From JBAZTO01 sp041661865 (GTDB taxonomy: Bacteria; Planctomycetota; Phycisphaerae; SM23-33): a stretch of DNA of 64,000 bases. Made by a program: the position numbers and the translations under genes. Where the stretch lies: the NCBI GenBank assembly GCA_041661865.1, contig JBAZTO010000015.1, positions 1-64,000 of the forward strand. Direction: 5' to 3'. Below are positions 44,125 to 52,641 of the stretch, piece after piece (position 1 is the stretch's first letter; each line of letters opens with the position of its first letter). Below the pieces are notes generated by a model that did no database searches, had not been told where the DNA came from, and was given only the letters and a program-made list of their open reading frames with translations.

Positions 44125-44153
44125 ACTATAGTATCCCCGCAGGCCCCTGTCAA
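44125..44153 (-). promoter_or_regulatory. Near-consensus sigma-70 promoter
   Basis: On the minus strand a perfect TTGACA (44153-44148), exactly 17 bases, then TATAGT (44130-44125). It is one of the best sigma-70 matches in the window and lies 73 bases before the strong terminator. Confidence 0.75.
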
Positions 44154-44159
44154 CGAACC

Positions 44160-44701
44160 GACCGGACATTTCAGAGGATCATTTAGCATAACACTTTGAA
44201 AATAATGGGGTTAAAAAATATAACATTCCGTCATTCCTCCATTTGTTGGCCGTAGGGCTCTGGGGGTGGCCCTGGCGGCTGGGCCGGTGGCCACAATCAC
44301 AGAGGTCATTGAAGCTACAGGGATTACGGATGGAGGCCTTGCGGTGCCCGGGTATCACCTTTTTCGTCCCATGTCCCCTGTGCTGCGGAGCCTCAGGCCC
44401 CCCGCGGCTGGAGGGGTCGGTGCCGTGGCTGCGGGGTTTGCGACTCGGCGAAAGTGGATCGCCACAGATTCCTTCCAAAACATCTCTCACGCTACTTCAG
44501 GCCAGCCTATGCCTGGTCGATCCACGATTATATACCTAGGCAAAATTGGCCATTGATGATAGAATTTACTAATAGAGTAGTCAGGCTTTCGGCTCATTAG
44601 GACGTGCGAGTAAATGCGAGGAGTTGTTGCTTCTGCGAGGTTGCTTGCCGCGCAGTGTTTCAAACTCGACATGAGGGTGTCGAGTCAGGAGGAGATCGAA
44701 A
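44160..44701. other. Gene-poor stretch before the second PEP-CTERM gene
   Basis: A locally AT-rich segment (about 44160-44235) is followed by GC-rich sequence with an open but unconvincing 96-codon plus frame (44266) without similarity to any family I know. The last 150 bases, again AT-richer, probably hold the promoter of the PEP-CTERM gene. No repeat family described here is evident. Confidence 0.4.
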
Positions 44702-45415
44702 ATGTTCAGTCCGCACCGCCCCTGTTTCGGGGTACGTCTTTTTTGTTTACTCCTTATGATAACGAGTGTTGTGTCATTTGCGCCCGCTGGAATGATCCAG
44801 TACGCCACCCCGACTGGCGCCACCAGCAGCGATCTGCCCGTCTCGGCCACGGCCAGCTTCACCACGGGAACGGACATGCTGACGGTGGTCCTGAGCAACC
44901 TGTCGGCTGATCCGCGTTCGGTGGGCCAGAATCTCAGCGGGTTGAGCTTTGCTCTCAGCACGGGACAGTCGGCGGGGGTGCTGCTTTCCAGCTCAGCCAC
45001 GGAACGGACAGTATTCAGTGGGGGAAGCTATAGCGACACAAGCGGGGACGTAAGCACCGGCTGGGAGTTGAAGACGGCCGGCTCGCTGCTGCAATTGACC
45101 TTGCTGGGTACGCCGGAGGCCCCCGACCACACGATCCTCGGCCCAGCCGACCCGATTTCGGGGTACTACGACAACGCCAACTCCTCGATCGCCAAGAACA
45201 ACGGGCCGCACAATCCGTTCATCAACCAGTCCGCGACGTTCGTGCTGAGCATCCCAGGCCTGACGGATAGCTCCAGCGTCACCGGCGTGGTCTTTTCGTT
45301 CAACACCGCCGCGGGCTACGATGTCATCGGCGTTCCCGAACCGGCGACGATGGCCCTGCTGGCGACGGCCGGCGCGGTCTTTGTTTCGCGCCGTGGCCGG
45401 GTGCGAAGAGGATAG
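44702..45415 (+). CDS. PEP-CTERM sorting-domain protein
   Basis: 237 aa. A signal peptide (VRLFCLLLMITSVVSFAPAG) precedes a Ser/Thr/Gly-rich beta-type region of unknown role, and the C-terminus is VPEPATMALLATAGAVFVSR plus basic residues: PEP motif, hydrophobic helix, Arg-rich tail. It should be exported and processed by an exosortase, none of which is encoded in this window. GGAGGAG precedes the ATG. It lies upstream of an ECF sigma gene with a repeat in between, so co-regulation is uncertain. Confidence 0.9.
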   Translation: MFSPHRPCFGVRLFCLLLMITSVVSFAPAGMIQYATPTGATSSDLPVSATASFTTGTDMLTVVLSNLSADPRSVGQNLSGLSFALSTGQSAGVLLSSSATERTVFSGGSYSDTSGDVSTGWELKTAGSLLQLTLLGTPEAPDHTILGPADPISGYYDNANSSIAKNNGPHNPFINQSATFVLSIPGLTDSSSVTGVVFSFNTAAGYDVIGVPEPATMALLATAGAVFVSRRGRVRRG

Positions 45416-45444
45416 GCAGCGTCTCTAATTCTCGACTTCGAGCC

Positions 45445-45528
45445 AGGTGGCATACCCAGGCGACGCAACGCCGAGCTTTGGGATGCTCATCTTCACCCCC
45501 AAGCGCACAACGCTTGAGGGACGGCACC
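45445..45528. repeat. Degenerate two-hairpin GTGCCAC-type repeat
   Basis: Bounded by AGGTGGCAT and CGGCACC, with an AAGCGCACAACGCTT hairpin that resembles the AAGCAAACAACGCTT hairpin in the 56314-56384 copy. It is more decayed than the other copies. It lies in the gap between the PEP-CTERM gene and the ECF sigma gene. Confidence 0.5.
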
Positions 45529-45701
45529 AAATCGAACACATCTGCTTTGCAGCAGACAGTCTTCCATCAAGCACAGACCCTCCCGCCGAGAACCTTCTTC
45601 CAGTTGTTGTTTCCACCTCCCAGAAAAATCCATGCATGGTGCAAGGTTTTGACGATAGCGCGCATCATGTAATGTAACAGCACCTGATCAGGGAGCCCTT
45701 A

Positions 45702-46232
45702 GTGAGCACGAGAACCGATGCGGAACTAGTCCAAGCGACGCTAGCTGGAGAGCGGGATTCCTACGGCGAGCTTATTGGCCGCTATGAGCGGGCTGTCTTT
45801 GCCCTCGCCGGGTCAAAGTCGATCGAATGGCACGCGATCCGGGACATTGCCCAGGAGACGTTCATCCTGGGATACCAGAAGCTCCGGTCCCTCCGCGACC
45901 CAAGCCTATTCGGCAGTTGGATCCTGTCGATCTGCCGAAACCAGGTCGCGAAAGACATTCGCTCGCGGAAGCCCGCTCTACAGCTAAGCACAGATATGGA
46001 AGCCAGGGGTGAGGAGGATCGGAACATGCTATCAGACGAGACACAATTAGTGCTTTCGGCCGTGATGGAACTCCCGGAGCCACAGCGGGTGGCGGTGCTG
46101 CTGCGATATTTTGGCGGGTATAGCGTGGACGAAATTGCGACACAGACGCATCAGCCGGCAGGGACGGTGGGCAGCCACCTGTCTCGTGCCAGGGAGGCGT
46201 TGCGAACACTGATGAAAGGGTGTGACGCATGA
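45702..46232 (+). CDS. ECF-type RNA polymerase sigma factor
   Basis: 176 aa with a GTG start, GGGAG seven bases upstream. Region 2 (LIGRYERAVFALAGS, IRDIAQETFILGYQKLRSLRD, SWILSICRNQVAKDIRSR) and region 4 (MELPEPQRVAVLLRYFGGYSVDEIATQTHQPAGTVGSHLSRAREAL) are complete, with no region 1 or 3, which defines the ECF group. Its stop overlaps the next gene's ATG (ATGA), a typical sigma/anti-sigma arrangement. Confidence 0.94.
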   Translation: MSTRTDAELVQATLAGERDSYGELIGRYERAVFALAGSKSIEWHAIRDIAQETFILGYQKLRSLRDPSLFGSWILSICRNQVAKDIRSRKPALQLSTDMEARGEEDRNMLSDETQLVLSAVMELPEPQRVAVLLRYFGGYSVDEIATQTHQPAGTVGSHLSRAREALRTLMKGCDA

Positions 46233-47230
46233 AGACCAATGAACCAGATGGCATCGAACGGGCGATGATCGAAGCCCGTCAAGACGTGGAACGCATTCCG
46301 TCGGTGGCTGAAAACGTCCTGGAGAGGATCACCAGCGCCGCCGCTCCCGCGGCGCGGGTTTTCATCCAGCCATCAAGATGGAGAGCGTTTGTTGGAAACA
46401 GGATCGTCAAATACGCGGCTGTCTTCGTCGTGACAGCAGCATTGGTGGCGACGGGCTGGGCTGCCGAAAAGCTCTATGAGTCCATTCAGAACACCACATG
46501 GTCCAAGCGGGGGCCGGAGATCAAGTGGTCCGTTACTCCGCCCGGTGGCAAGGAACTGGAACTTCACGGTTACGACGACGTGGAGGTCAACGGTCCCGGC
46601 GATGCAAACTTCTCACAAGCCCAGAGCGACACGGACCGTGAACAACGAGAGTTTGAGCAAATGATCGCGGAGAAGAGATATAAGCTCATAAAGGTCGATT
46701 CGGGCGCAGAGGGCGGGCCGCAGTACTTTTACATATTTACGCCGCCCGATGGGGAGCCCTTCTGCACCGGCTTCTCTATCCCGTTGGAGCAGTTCCGATC
46801 GTGGAAAGATTACGAGAAGGCCCGGGCAAAGCAACAAGCCGAACGTCAAGCCGCCATCCAGGAGGCGATCGCACAGGGCCGATTCAAGCTGGTGAACGTC
46901 GACGTGATCCCGGCGTACATCTGCAAGGAACAACCCAGCGGCGAGATGATCTGGGTGAACAAACCCATTACCACCCAGCCGGAAGAGGAAAAACAAGTCT
47001 ATGTTCAGCCCTATCCTCTTAACCGCAAACCGGGCGAATGGACCAAGGAATACCAAATGCTCTGGAAGGACCACCTCAAGGCAGTGGCCGATGGAAAGAG
47101 GCAACCGGTTGACGTCTTTGTATCCAAGTACTGGACGTATGACGTGACGCTCGCCGACGGGAAGGTGGTGAAGTGGAGTTGCGGCGTCGGTGCCGATGAA
47201 TCTAATCCGTTAGCCGGAAAGAAGAAATGA
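46229..47230 (+). CDS. Probable membrane partner (anti-sigma-like) of the ECF factor
   Basis: 333 aa. A short cytoplasmic N-terminus (about 1-65) is followed by one transmembrane helix (YAAVFVVTAALVATGW, about 70-86) and a large extracytoplasmic region with a charged helix (about 195-220). No zinc-binding anti-sigma motif (HxxxCxxC) is visible, so the anti-sigma assignment rests on the ATGA overlap with the sigma gene and topology. The exported domain may sense an envelope signal. No other domain is recognised. Confidence 0.75.
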   Translation: MKTNEPDGIERAMIEARQDVERIPSVAENVLERITSAAAPAARVFIQPSRWRAFVGNRIVKYAAVFVVTAALVATGWAAEKLYESIQNTTWSKRGPEIKWSVTPPGGKELELHGYDDVEVNGPGDANFSQAQSDTDREQREFEQMIAEKRYKLIKVDSGAEGGPQYFYIFTPPDGEPFCTGFSIPLEQFRSWKDYEKARAKQQAERQAAIQEAIAQGRFKLVNVDVIPAYICKEQPSGEMIWVNKPITTQPEEEKQVYVQPYPLNRKPGEWTKEYQMLWKDHLKAVADGKRQPVDVFVSKYWTYDVTLADGKVVKWSCGVGADESNPLAGKKK

Positions 47231-47259
47231 CCTGGAGATGTCTGCCCCGCCGCTACTCG

Positions 47260-48069
47260 CTACTTCCCCAGTTCCCGGCTTCGCGCGGCGGCGGCGCGGA
47301 TGGCGGCGACCAGGGCGTCTTTGACGCCGGCGGCTTCCATAGTCTCGATGGCCCGCTGGGTGGTGCCGCCGGGGCTGGTGACCTTGGCCCGCAGCACTTC
47401 CGGCCGGTCGGCCGACTCCAGCATCAGCTGGCCCGTGCCCGCGCAGGTGCTGGTGGCCAGGAGCGTGGCCACGTCGGCGGGCAGGCCCTCGGCCACGCCC
47501 GCGGCGATCATCGCCTCCACCAGGTAGCAGAAGTAGGCCGGCCCGGAACCCGAAACTGCGGTGACCGCGTCGATCATCGACTCTTCCACGCGGCAGCAGA
47601 GCCCGGCGGTGGAGAAGAGCTTTTCGGTCCAGTCCAGCTCGCTCTTGCCCGCGCGCGGCCCGGCGGCAATGGCCGAGACGCCCGCGCCCACCAGCATCGG
47701 CGTGTTGGGCATGACGCGGACGATGTGCCCGCGCCCGCCGAGCAGGCCGTCGATACGCGCCGTGGGCACGCCGGCGGCGATGGAGATCACCGTCGCGCCG
47801 GCAGTGACATGCGGGGCGATTCCCTCCAGCACGGGCGACATCATCTGCGGCTTGACCGCCAGCAGGATGCGCGGGCAGCGGGCCGGCTGGGCGTTGTCAG
47901 CCACGGCGGCGATGTTCAGCGTGCGGCTGATCAGGTCGCGTCGCGCCTCGGCAGGGTCGGACACAATGATCGCCTCGGGAGGCAGGAATCCGCTGCGGAC
48001 GATGCCGCGCAGGATCGCCTCGGCCATGTTGCCCCCGCCGCCAATGACACCCAGTAGATGCTCTGCCAT
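47260..48069 (-). CDS. proC: Pyrroline-5-carboxylate reductase
   Basis: 269 aa. The Rossmann motif LGVIGGGGNMAEAILRG binds NAD(P)H; the C-terminal dimerisation helices contain TAVSGSGPAYFCYLVEAM and the signature VTSPGGTTQRAIETME. It catalyses the last step of proline synthesis. It is transcribed in the same direction as hxlB but 45 bases after it; a partial GTGCAAC-type repeat lies between them. Confidence 0.95.
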   Translation of the reverse strand: MAEHLLGVIGGGGNMAEAILRGIVRSGFLPPEAIIVSDPAEARRDLISRTLNIAAVADNAQPARCPRILLAVKPQMMSPVLEGIAPHVTAGATVISIAAGVPTARIDGLLGGRGHIVRVMPNTPMLVGAGVSAIAAGPRAGKSELDWTEKLFSTAGLCCRVEESMIDAVTAVSGSGPAYFCYLVEAMIAAGVAEGLPADVATLLATSTCAGTGQLMLESADRPEVLRAKVTSPGGTTQRAIETMEAAGVKDALVAAIRAAAARSRELGK

Positions 48070-48085
48070 AGTCTCACCGTAATCG

Positions 48086-48101
48086 CAACTTGTTGCACGC
48101 C
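48086..48101. repeat. Partial GTGCAAC palindrome
   Basis: GCAACTTGTTGCACGC, the core of the 225-398 element ends, without the GTAGGGC flank. It lies between hxlB and proC. Confidence 0.5.
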
Positions 48102-48114
48102 ATATTTCTACAAG

Positions 48115-48660
48115 TCACTCCAGATTCGCATGCCGCTTGCGGTACTCGCTCAGGTCCAGCTTGAGCCGATTCGACAGGACGTTGAAGACCGCGTCGAGGC
48201 ACAGGCTGGCCGAGTGCTCGAAGACGGCCGCCCGCACCACGATGTCCGGGCCGGCGGCGGGGATGATTACGACCTTGTCGGCCACGCTGGCCAGGGGGGA
48301 GGCCGGGTCGGAGGTCAGGGCCACGACCTTGGCCCCCAGTTGTCGCGCGCGGCGGGCCATGAAGTCGGTGATGCCGGTCTGGCCGGTGCAACTGATGGCC
48401 ACCAGCAGGTCCTCGCTCCCCGCGGCCGGGGTGATGGTCTCGCCGGGCACGAACGTCGGCAGCCCCGCGTGCATCAGGCGCATGCCGAAGCTGCGGGCGA
48501 CCAGGCCGCTTCGGCCGGCCCCGGTGACGAAGGTCCGCCGGACCCGCGGCAGCATGTCGGCCAGTTCCAGAAAGCTGATCCAGTCCACCGCGTTCATCGT
48601 CTCGGCAATGCGGCCGAGGAGGTCCTGGCTGGCGATCTTTACTGCATCTCTATCTGACAT
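48115..48660 (-). CDS. hxlB: 6-phospho-3-hexuloisomerase
   Basis: 181 aa, one SIS domain. FVTGAGRSGLVARSFGMRLMHAG and AISCTGQTGITD are the sugar-phosphate binding loops; ALTSDPASPLASVAD follows. It isomerises hexulose-6-phosphate to fructose-6-phosphate in the ribulose monophosphate pathway. The hxlA-rraA fusion lies directly upstream on the same strand, across a 243-bp gap filled by a CACAGAG palindrome, which supports the assignment. Confidence 0.93.
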   Translation of the reverse strand: MSDRDAVKIASQDLLGRIAETMNAVDWISFLELADMLPRVRRTFVTGAGRSGLVARSFGMRLMHAGLPTFVPGETITPAAGSEDLLVAISCTGQTGITDFMARRARQLGAKVVALTSDPASPLASVADKVVIIPAAGPDIVVRAAVFEHSASLCLDAVFNVLSNRLKLDLSEYRKRHANLE

Positions 48661-48681
48661 ACTTCACCGTCGAAAAAGAAC

Positions 48682-48891
48682 AATCACAAAGAGCACAAAG
48701 GACACCAAGACCACGGAGAGAAGCAATACTCAAAACACTACGCGACACAGAGCCGCGGAGAAACAGAGAGTATATATTGTTGAGTCTGCTGGTTCTCTGC
48801 TCTGTTGCTCTGTGACCTCTGTGTTGCGTTGTCTTCTCAAAAATTGTCAGTTGTCTTTGTGACCTTTGTGTTCTCAGTGGTCTTTGTGATT
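48682..48891. repeat. CACAGAG long palindrome, copy 2
   Basis: Outer arms AATCACAAAGA (48682-48692) and TCTTTGTGATT (48881-48891) with inner CACAGAGCC/CTCTGTG segments. It fills the gap between the hxlA fusion and hxlB. Confidence 0.75.
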
Positions 48892-48903
48892 CGCTGTTTG
48901 TCG

Positions 48904-50217
48904 TTATCCAACGCTCGGGCCGCCGCCCTTCTTGTCCCATCGTTCCAGGTTGGCCACCTTGGCCAGCGTGGAGTGGTTGTCGCGGATCTCGGTGCGGATG
49001 CGGTTCTCCGCCTCCAGCACGTCGGCGGCGCGATTGGCCATCTCGACGGCCTTGTCCCTGGGCAGCACCATCACGCCGTCGTCGTCGGCCACGATCCAGT
49101 CGCCCGGACAGATCCGCTGGCCGGCGATGGTGATGGGGACGTTGATCTCGCCCAGGCCCTTGGGGTCGCCGGCGTGACTGGTCACCAGTCTGGCCCAGAC
49201 GGCGAACTGCAGCTTGCGAATCTCCGCCGTGTCGCGGACGGCGCCATCGACCACCAGCCCGGCCAGGCCCTTGTTCTTGGCGCTCTCGGTGGCCAGTTCG
49301 CCCCAGATGGCCGGCGACCTCCCGCAGGCGTCGACGACAATGATCTCGCCGGGCTGGGCGATGTCGATGGCCTGGACCGGCTTGGACCAGTCCCCCGGCA
49401 TGGTGCGGACGGTGACGGCCGGGCCCACGGCGAAGGAGCCGGGAAAGATCGGCCTGATGCCTTCGAGGCAGGGCTGATGGAAAGCGCCGATGGAGACGTT
49501 GGCCGAGCTGACCTTTTCAAGAATCTCGCGCAGGTCCTTTCCGCCGGTCCGCTTGAAGTGCTCGGTGGCGACGGCCTGGCCGGTGTCCAGGGCCTTGCGG
49601 ATGTCGGCCGTGGCGGCCTTGACGTCGACGGCCTTGGTGATGGCCCCACCGACGATGACGACATCGGCCCCGGCAACCACCGCGGCGGCGGCCGTCTCGC
49701 TGTTGATCCCGCCGGCCACGGCCAGCGTCAGGTCGGTGGCGGCGCGGAGTTGTCGCAGCAGCGCCAGCGGGTCGGCGCCCTGCATCTGGGCGTCGATGGC
49801 GCAATGCACGTCCAGCCAGGCCACGCCCAGCTCGCGCGCGGTGGCGGCGAAGGCCAGCGGGTCAGCCACGCCCAGCAGGTCCACCGCGATGGCCAGTCCG
49901 TAATGCCGGCCGGCCTCGACGGCCTCGCGGATAGTGCCCGCGGTGGCTGTGCCACTGACGGTCATGACGTTGGCGCCGGCCTTGGCGGCGGCCTCGGCCT
50001 CGATCCGCCCGGCGTCCAGGGTCTTCATATCGGCGATGAGGGTCTTGGAGGGGAAGGCCGCGCGGAGGCGGCGGACGGCCTCCAGCCCTTCGCTCTTGAT
50101 CAGCGGCGTGCCGGCCTCCAGGTAGTCGGCCCCGCCCTCGACGGCGGCTGACGCGATCGCCATCGCGCGAGGCAGCTCCAGGAAATCCAGCGCCACTTGC
50201 AGTTTGGTCTTGCCCAT
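48904..50217 (-). CDS. hxlA: 3-hexulose-6-phosphate synthase fused to RraA-like domain
   Basis: 437 aa. Residues 1-210 are the HxlA/OMP-decarboxylase-type barrel (LQVALDFLELPRAM, KTLIADMKTLDAG with the DxK metal site, AVAGGINSETA). Residues 230-437 are RraA-like, with IIVVDACGRSPAIWGELATES and GLVVDGAVRD. HxlA condenses formaldehyde with ribulose-5-phosphate or runs in reverse; RraA-like enzymes include aldolases and decarboxylases, while the RNase E inhibitor role is special to gamma-proteobacteria. ATG 50217 has GAGGG upstream. Such fusions are known; here it pairs with hxlB. Confidence 0.93.
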   Translation of the reverse strand: MGKTKLQVALDFLELPRAMAIASAAVEGGADYLEAGTPLIKSEGLEAVRRLRAAFPSKTLIADMKTLDAGRIEAEAAAKAGANVMTVSGTATAGTIREAVEAGRHYGLAIAVDLLGVADPLAFAATARELGVAWLDVHCAIDAQMQGADPLALLRQLRAATDLTLAVAGGINSETAAAAVVAGADVVIVGGAITKAVDVKAATADIRKALDTGQAVATEHFKRTGGKDLREILEKVSSANVSIGAFHQPCLEGIRPIFPGSFAVGPAVTVRTMPGDWSKPVQAIDIAQPGEIIVVDACGRSPAIWGELATESAKNKGLAGLVVDGAVRDTAEIRKLQFAVWARLVTSHAGDPKGLGEINVPITIAGQRICPGDWIVADDDGVMVLPRDKAVEMANRAADVLEAENRIRTEIRDNHSTLAKVANLERWDKKGGGPSVG

Positions 50218-50462
50218 GATGCCCTCAAGGATATCCCGTCGCATGGCCTGGGGCAAGGCTGGGGAGTCGGAAGGGCGCCATAGCGACGGCGCCTGCCGCC
50301 ATGAGATTTTTCCGACGGCCGGGAGTCGTGCATTCGGAATTCGCTTGTCCAAACGCCTAAGCTGGTGATAATCGTGAGCATCGCCGTCGGCGGTCGCCGG
50401 CGAGCAGATGGGAAATGTCGATACGCGTGTCGCGTCACCGTGGGTCAGGAAAGGGTCCGCTC

Positions 50463-50789
50463 ATGAGAGCCACAGCAATTGCGATCAGCCTTTGCCTCGG
50501 GGTCTTGGCCGTCGCCGGCGGCTGCACACAGCAGGATGCGTCGAAGCAGGCATCTACCCAGCCCACGGGGCAGAAGTGGGTATACACGATCACGGAAGAT
50601 GACACCACGTTCGCCGCCATCGCAAAGTCGGTCTTTGGTGACAGCAAGTATGGCCCGGACATCGCCAACGCCAATCCCGACGTGGCTGAGAGCGACTTGA
50701 TCGTCGGCAAACAGATCGTGATCCCCGCGATTGCAGGGCTTACGCCCCAGCGTCAGAGCCGCACCCGCATCAACATCTACACGGACTGA
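50463..50789 (+). CDS. LysM-domain lipoprotein
   Basis: 108 aa. The signal peptide ends VLAVAGGC with a lipobox Cys. One LysM module follows: YTITEDDTTFAAIAKSVFGD, ANANPDVAESDLIVGKQIVIP. LysM binds GlcNAc-containing glycans such as peptidoglycan. AAAGGG precedes ATG 50463. It stands alone between divergent and convergent neighbours. Confidence 0.85.
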   Translation: MRATAIAISLCLGVLAVAGGCTQQDASKQASTQPTGQKWVYTITEDDTTFAAIAKSVFGDSKYGPDIANANPDVAESDLIVGKQIVIPAIAGLTPQRQSRTRINIYTD

Positions 50790-50810
50790 CAGGGTTTCGG
50801 CAGCGGCAAT

Positions 50811-50853
50811 CAGGTAGGGCGAGGGCTACTGCCCCGCGCAACGGGCCCGCCCT
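50811..50853. repeat. GTAGGGCG/CGCCCTGCC inverted repeat
   Basis: AGGTAGGGCG and CGCCCTGCCT arms around a loop with GCGCAACGG, resembling the end motif of the 225-398 element. It lies between two convergent genes and could assist termination. Confidence 0.45.
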
Positions 50854-50927
50854 GCCTATTCTGCTATCTCTGAAGCTCTGGCTCTTTATGTTGAATGCCT
50901 CGTCGCGATCTTTGAGGAGTCGCAGCC

Positions 50928-51890
50928 CTAGAACCACCAGGCCTTGCCCAGCGGCTGGGACAGCATGAGCGTCTTGAGGTAGGTGACGGCCTTCTCGAAG
51001 CCCTCGTTCATGCTCATCAGCGAGTCCTCGTGCTCGATGCTCAGCACGCCGTCGTAGCCGTGTGTGCGAAGCATGGAGACGAACGGCTTCCAGAACTCAT
51101 CCCCGTGGCCGTAGCCGACGGTGCGGAAGACCCACGAGCGATTCTTGACGTCGCCGTAGCCCCTGATGTCCAGGTTGCCGGTGATGGCGCTGTTGTACGG
51201 GTCGATGCGGCAGTCCTTGGCATGCACATGGAAGATGCACTTGTTCTCGCCGAGGAAGCGGGCGGCCTCGACCGGGCAGATGCCCTGCCAGAAGAAGTGG
51301 CTGGGGTCGAGGTTGGCCCCGAGGTTCTTGCCGGCGGCATTGCGGAGACGGACGATGTCGGTGGGGTTATGCACCGTCATGCCCGGGTGGGCCTCGAAGG
51401 CGATCTTGACGCCGTGCCTGGCGGCGAAGGCGTTCTCCCTGGACCAGAAGGGAATGATCACCTTGTCCCACTGGTACTGGGCGGCATGGTAGAACTCGTC
51501 GGGCCAGGGGCAGGTGACGAAGTTGGGGGTCTTGTCGCCCGGCGCGCCGCCGGGGCAGCCCGAGAAGTTGACCACCACGGTTCCCAGTTCGGCGGCCAGG
51601 AGCACCGCGTCACGATGGGCCTGGGTGTGGGTGGCGGCGATCTTTTTGTCCGGGTGGACGCAGTTGCCGTGGACGGCGATGCCGCGGGCCTCCAGCCCGT
51701 GATCGGCGAGTTTCTGCTTCAGCTCAGCCAGGCGGCGCTTGTCCTTGGCGATTCCCTGTAGGTTCCACGGATTTCCCGGATATCCGCCGGCCGGCAGCTC
51801 GATGGCCTCCAGGCCCAGCTTGTTGCAGTACGCCAGCGCGTCATCAAGCTTCATGCCGCCAAACAGTGCCGCCATCACGCCAAGTTTCAT
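50928..51890 (-). CDS. Sugar phosphate isomerase/epimerase (AP-endonuclease-2 TIM barrel)
   Basis: 320 aa. The barrel begins KLGVMAALFGGMKLDDALAYCNKLGLEAIELPAGG; metal-site strands include IAFEAHPGM, NLDPSHFFWQG, FHVHAKDC and VLSIEHED, the Glu/Asp/His pattern of xylose-isomerase-like enzymes. AAGGAG lies six bases before the ATG. The physiological substrate is not predictable; inositol catabolism or sugar epimerisation are both common for the family. It is not obviously in an operon. Confidence 0.88.
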   Translation of the reverse strand: MKLGVMAALFGGMKLDDALAYCNKLGLEAIELPAGGYPGNPWNLQGIAKDKRRLAELKQKLADHGLEARGIAVHGNCVHPDKKIAATHTQAHRDAVLLAAELGTVVVNFSGCPGGAPGDKTPNFVTCPWPDEFYHAAQYQWDKVIIPFWSRENAFAARHGVKIAFEAHPGMTVHNPTDIVRLRNAAGKNLGANLDPSHFFWQGICPVEAARFLGENKCIFHVHAKDCRIDPYNSAITGNLDIRGYGDVKNRSWVFRTVGYGHGDEFWKPFVSMLRTHGYDGVLSIEHEDSLMSMNEGFEKAVTYLKTLMLSQPLGKAWWF

Positions 51891-51981
51891 CGCCTTCTCC
51901 TTCTGGGTCCAATACTCTCACATATCAGCATCAAGGCCTCCCACAGCGGGAGGCGCCCGGTTCTTCCGCCGCCACGGAGCG

Positions 51982-52641
51982 TCATTTATAGAACTCCGAG
52001 GCGGGGACACGATGTTCGTAAAACAGCCGCGCGACATTCTCGGCCATGCGGTCGGCCAGGATCCTGGACAGCTCGGTCCCGTGGTTGGGCGAGGAGCTTT
52101 CCTCCGGCGGCAGATCGACGGCGGGGACAGGATAACCCTCGGGCTTGTCCTCCGGCCAGAGCCTGCCGCCCTTGATGTCCACGACGCGGACGGTGGTGTG
52201 CAACTCGCCGCGCCAGAGGGGGCCGCTTTCATCGTCCTTGAGGGAGAACTTGTCGATGTGGACGTAGAGGACCAGGTCGGCCCCGAGTTTGGCCCCGATT
52301 TCGCTGATCGAAAGTCGTCGGAAGTCGCTTGTGGCGGTCATCATGGCCGCCAGTTGGTCGTAGGGGATCGTCGAGGCGGCGACCTTGTGCTGCGAAAGCC
52401 TTTCGCTGATCCGCTCGGCCAGTTCGCTCTTGATCGGCTGATAGCGCACTTCGGCCAGCAGGTCGTCCACGAAGACCAGGATCTTCTTGTTGGACGGCAT
52501 GCGATAGACAGGTTCGACCTTCTTGGGCGGGGCGAACTGGGCCGCCAGCCAACCGATGCCGCCACAGCCGCCCAATGTCGAGCACAGCAGCGCCAGCAGC
52601 GGCATCGCAACGATCTTAGCGAGTCGTGATGTGGCCATCAT
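51982..52641 (-). CDS. Lipoprotein, paralogue of the preceding gene
   Basis: 219 aa. The signal peptide ends LCSTLGGC. The mature region has KKILVFVDDLLAEVRYQPIK, LGADLVLYVHIDKF and a C-terminal LADRMAENVARLFYEHRVP, all with counterparts in the gene upstream, so the two arose by duplication. The alpha/beta pattern recalls small periplasmic lipoproteins that modulate envelope machines, but no family is assigned. Its start overlaps the upstream gene's end by 26 bases. Confidence 0.8.
   Translation of the reverse strand: MMATSRLAKIVAMPLLALLCSTLGGCGGIGWLAAQFAPPKKVEPVYRMPSNKKILVFVDDLLAEVRYQPIKSELAERISERLSQHKVAASTIPYDQLAAMMTATSDFRRLSISEIGAKLGADLVLYVHIDKFSLKDDESGPLWRGELHTTVRVVDIKGGRLWPEDKPEGYPVPAVDLPPEESSSPNHGTELSRILADRMAENVARLFYEHRVPASEFYK

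Noticed and set aside
44266..44556. 96-codon plus-strand frame before the PEP-CTERM gene
   Set aside because: No ribosome site and no family resemblance; an overlapping frame is equally open.
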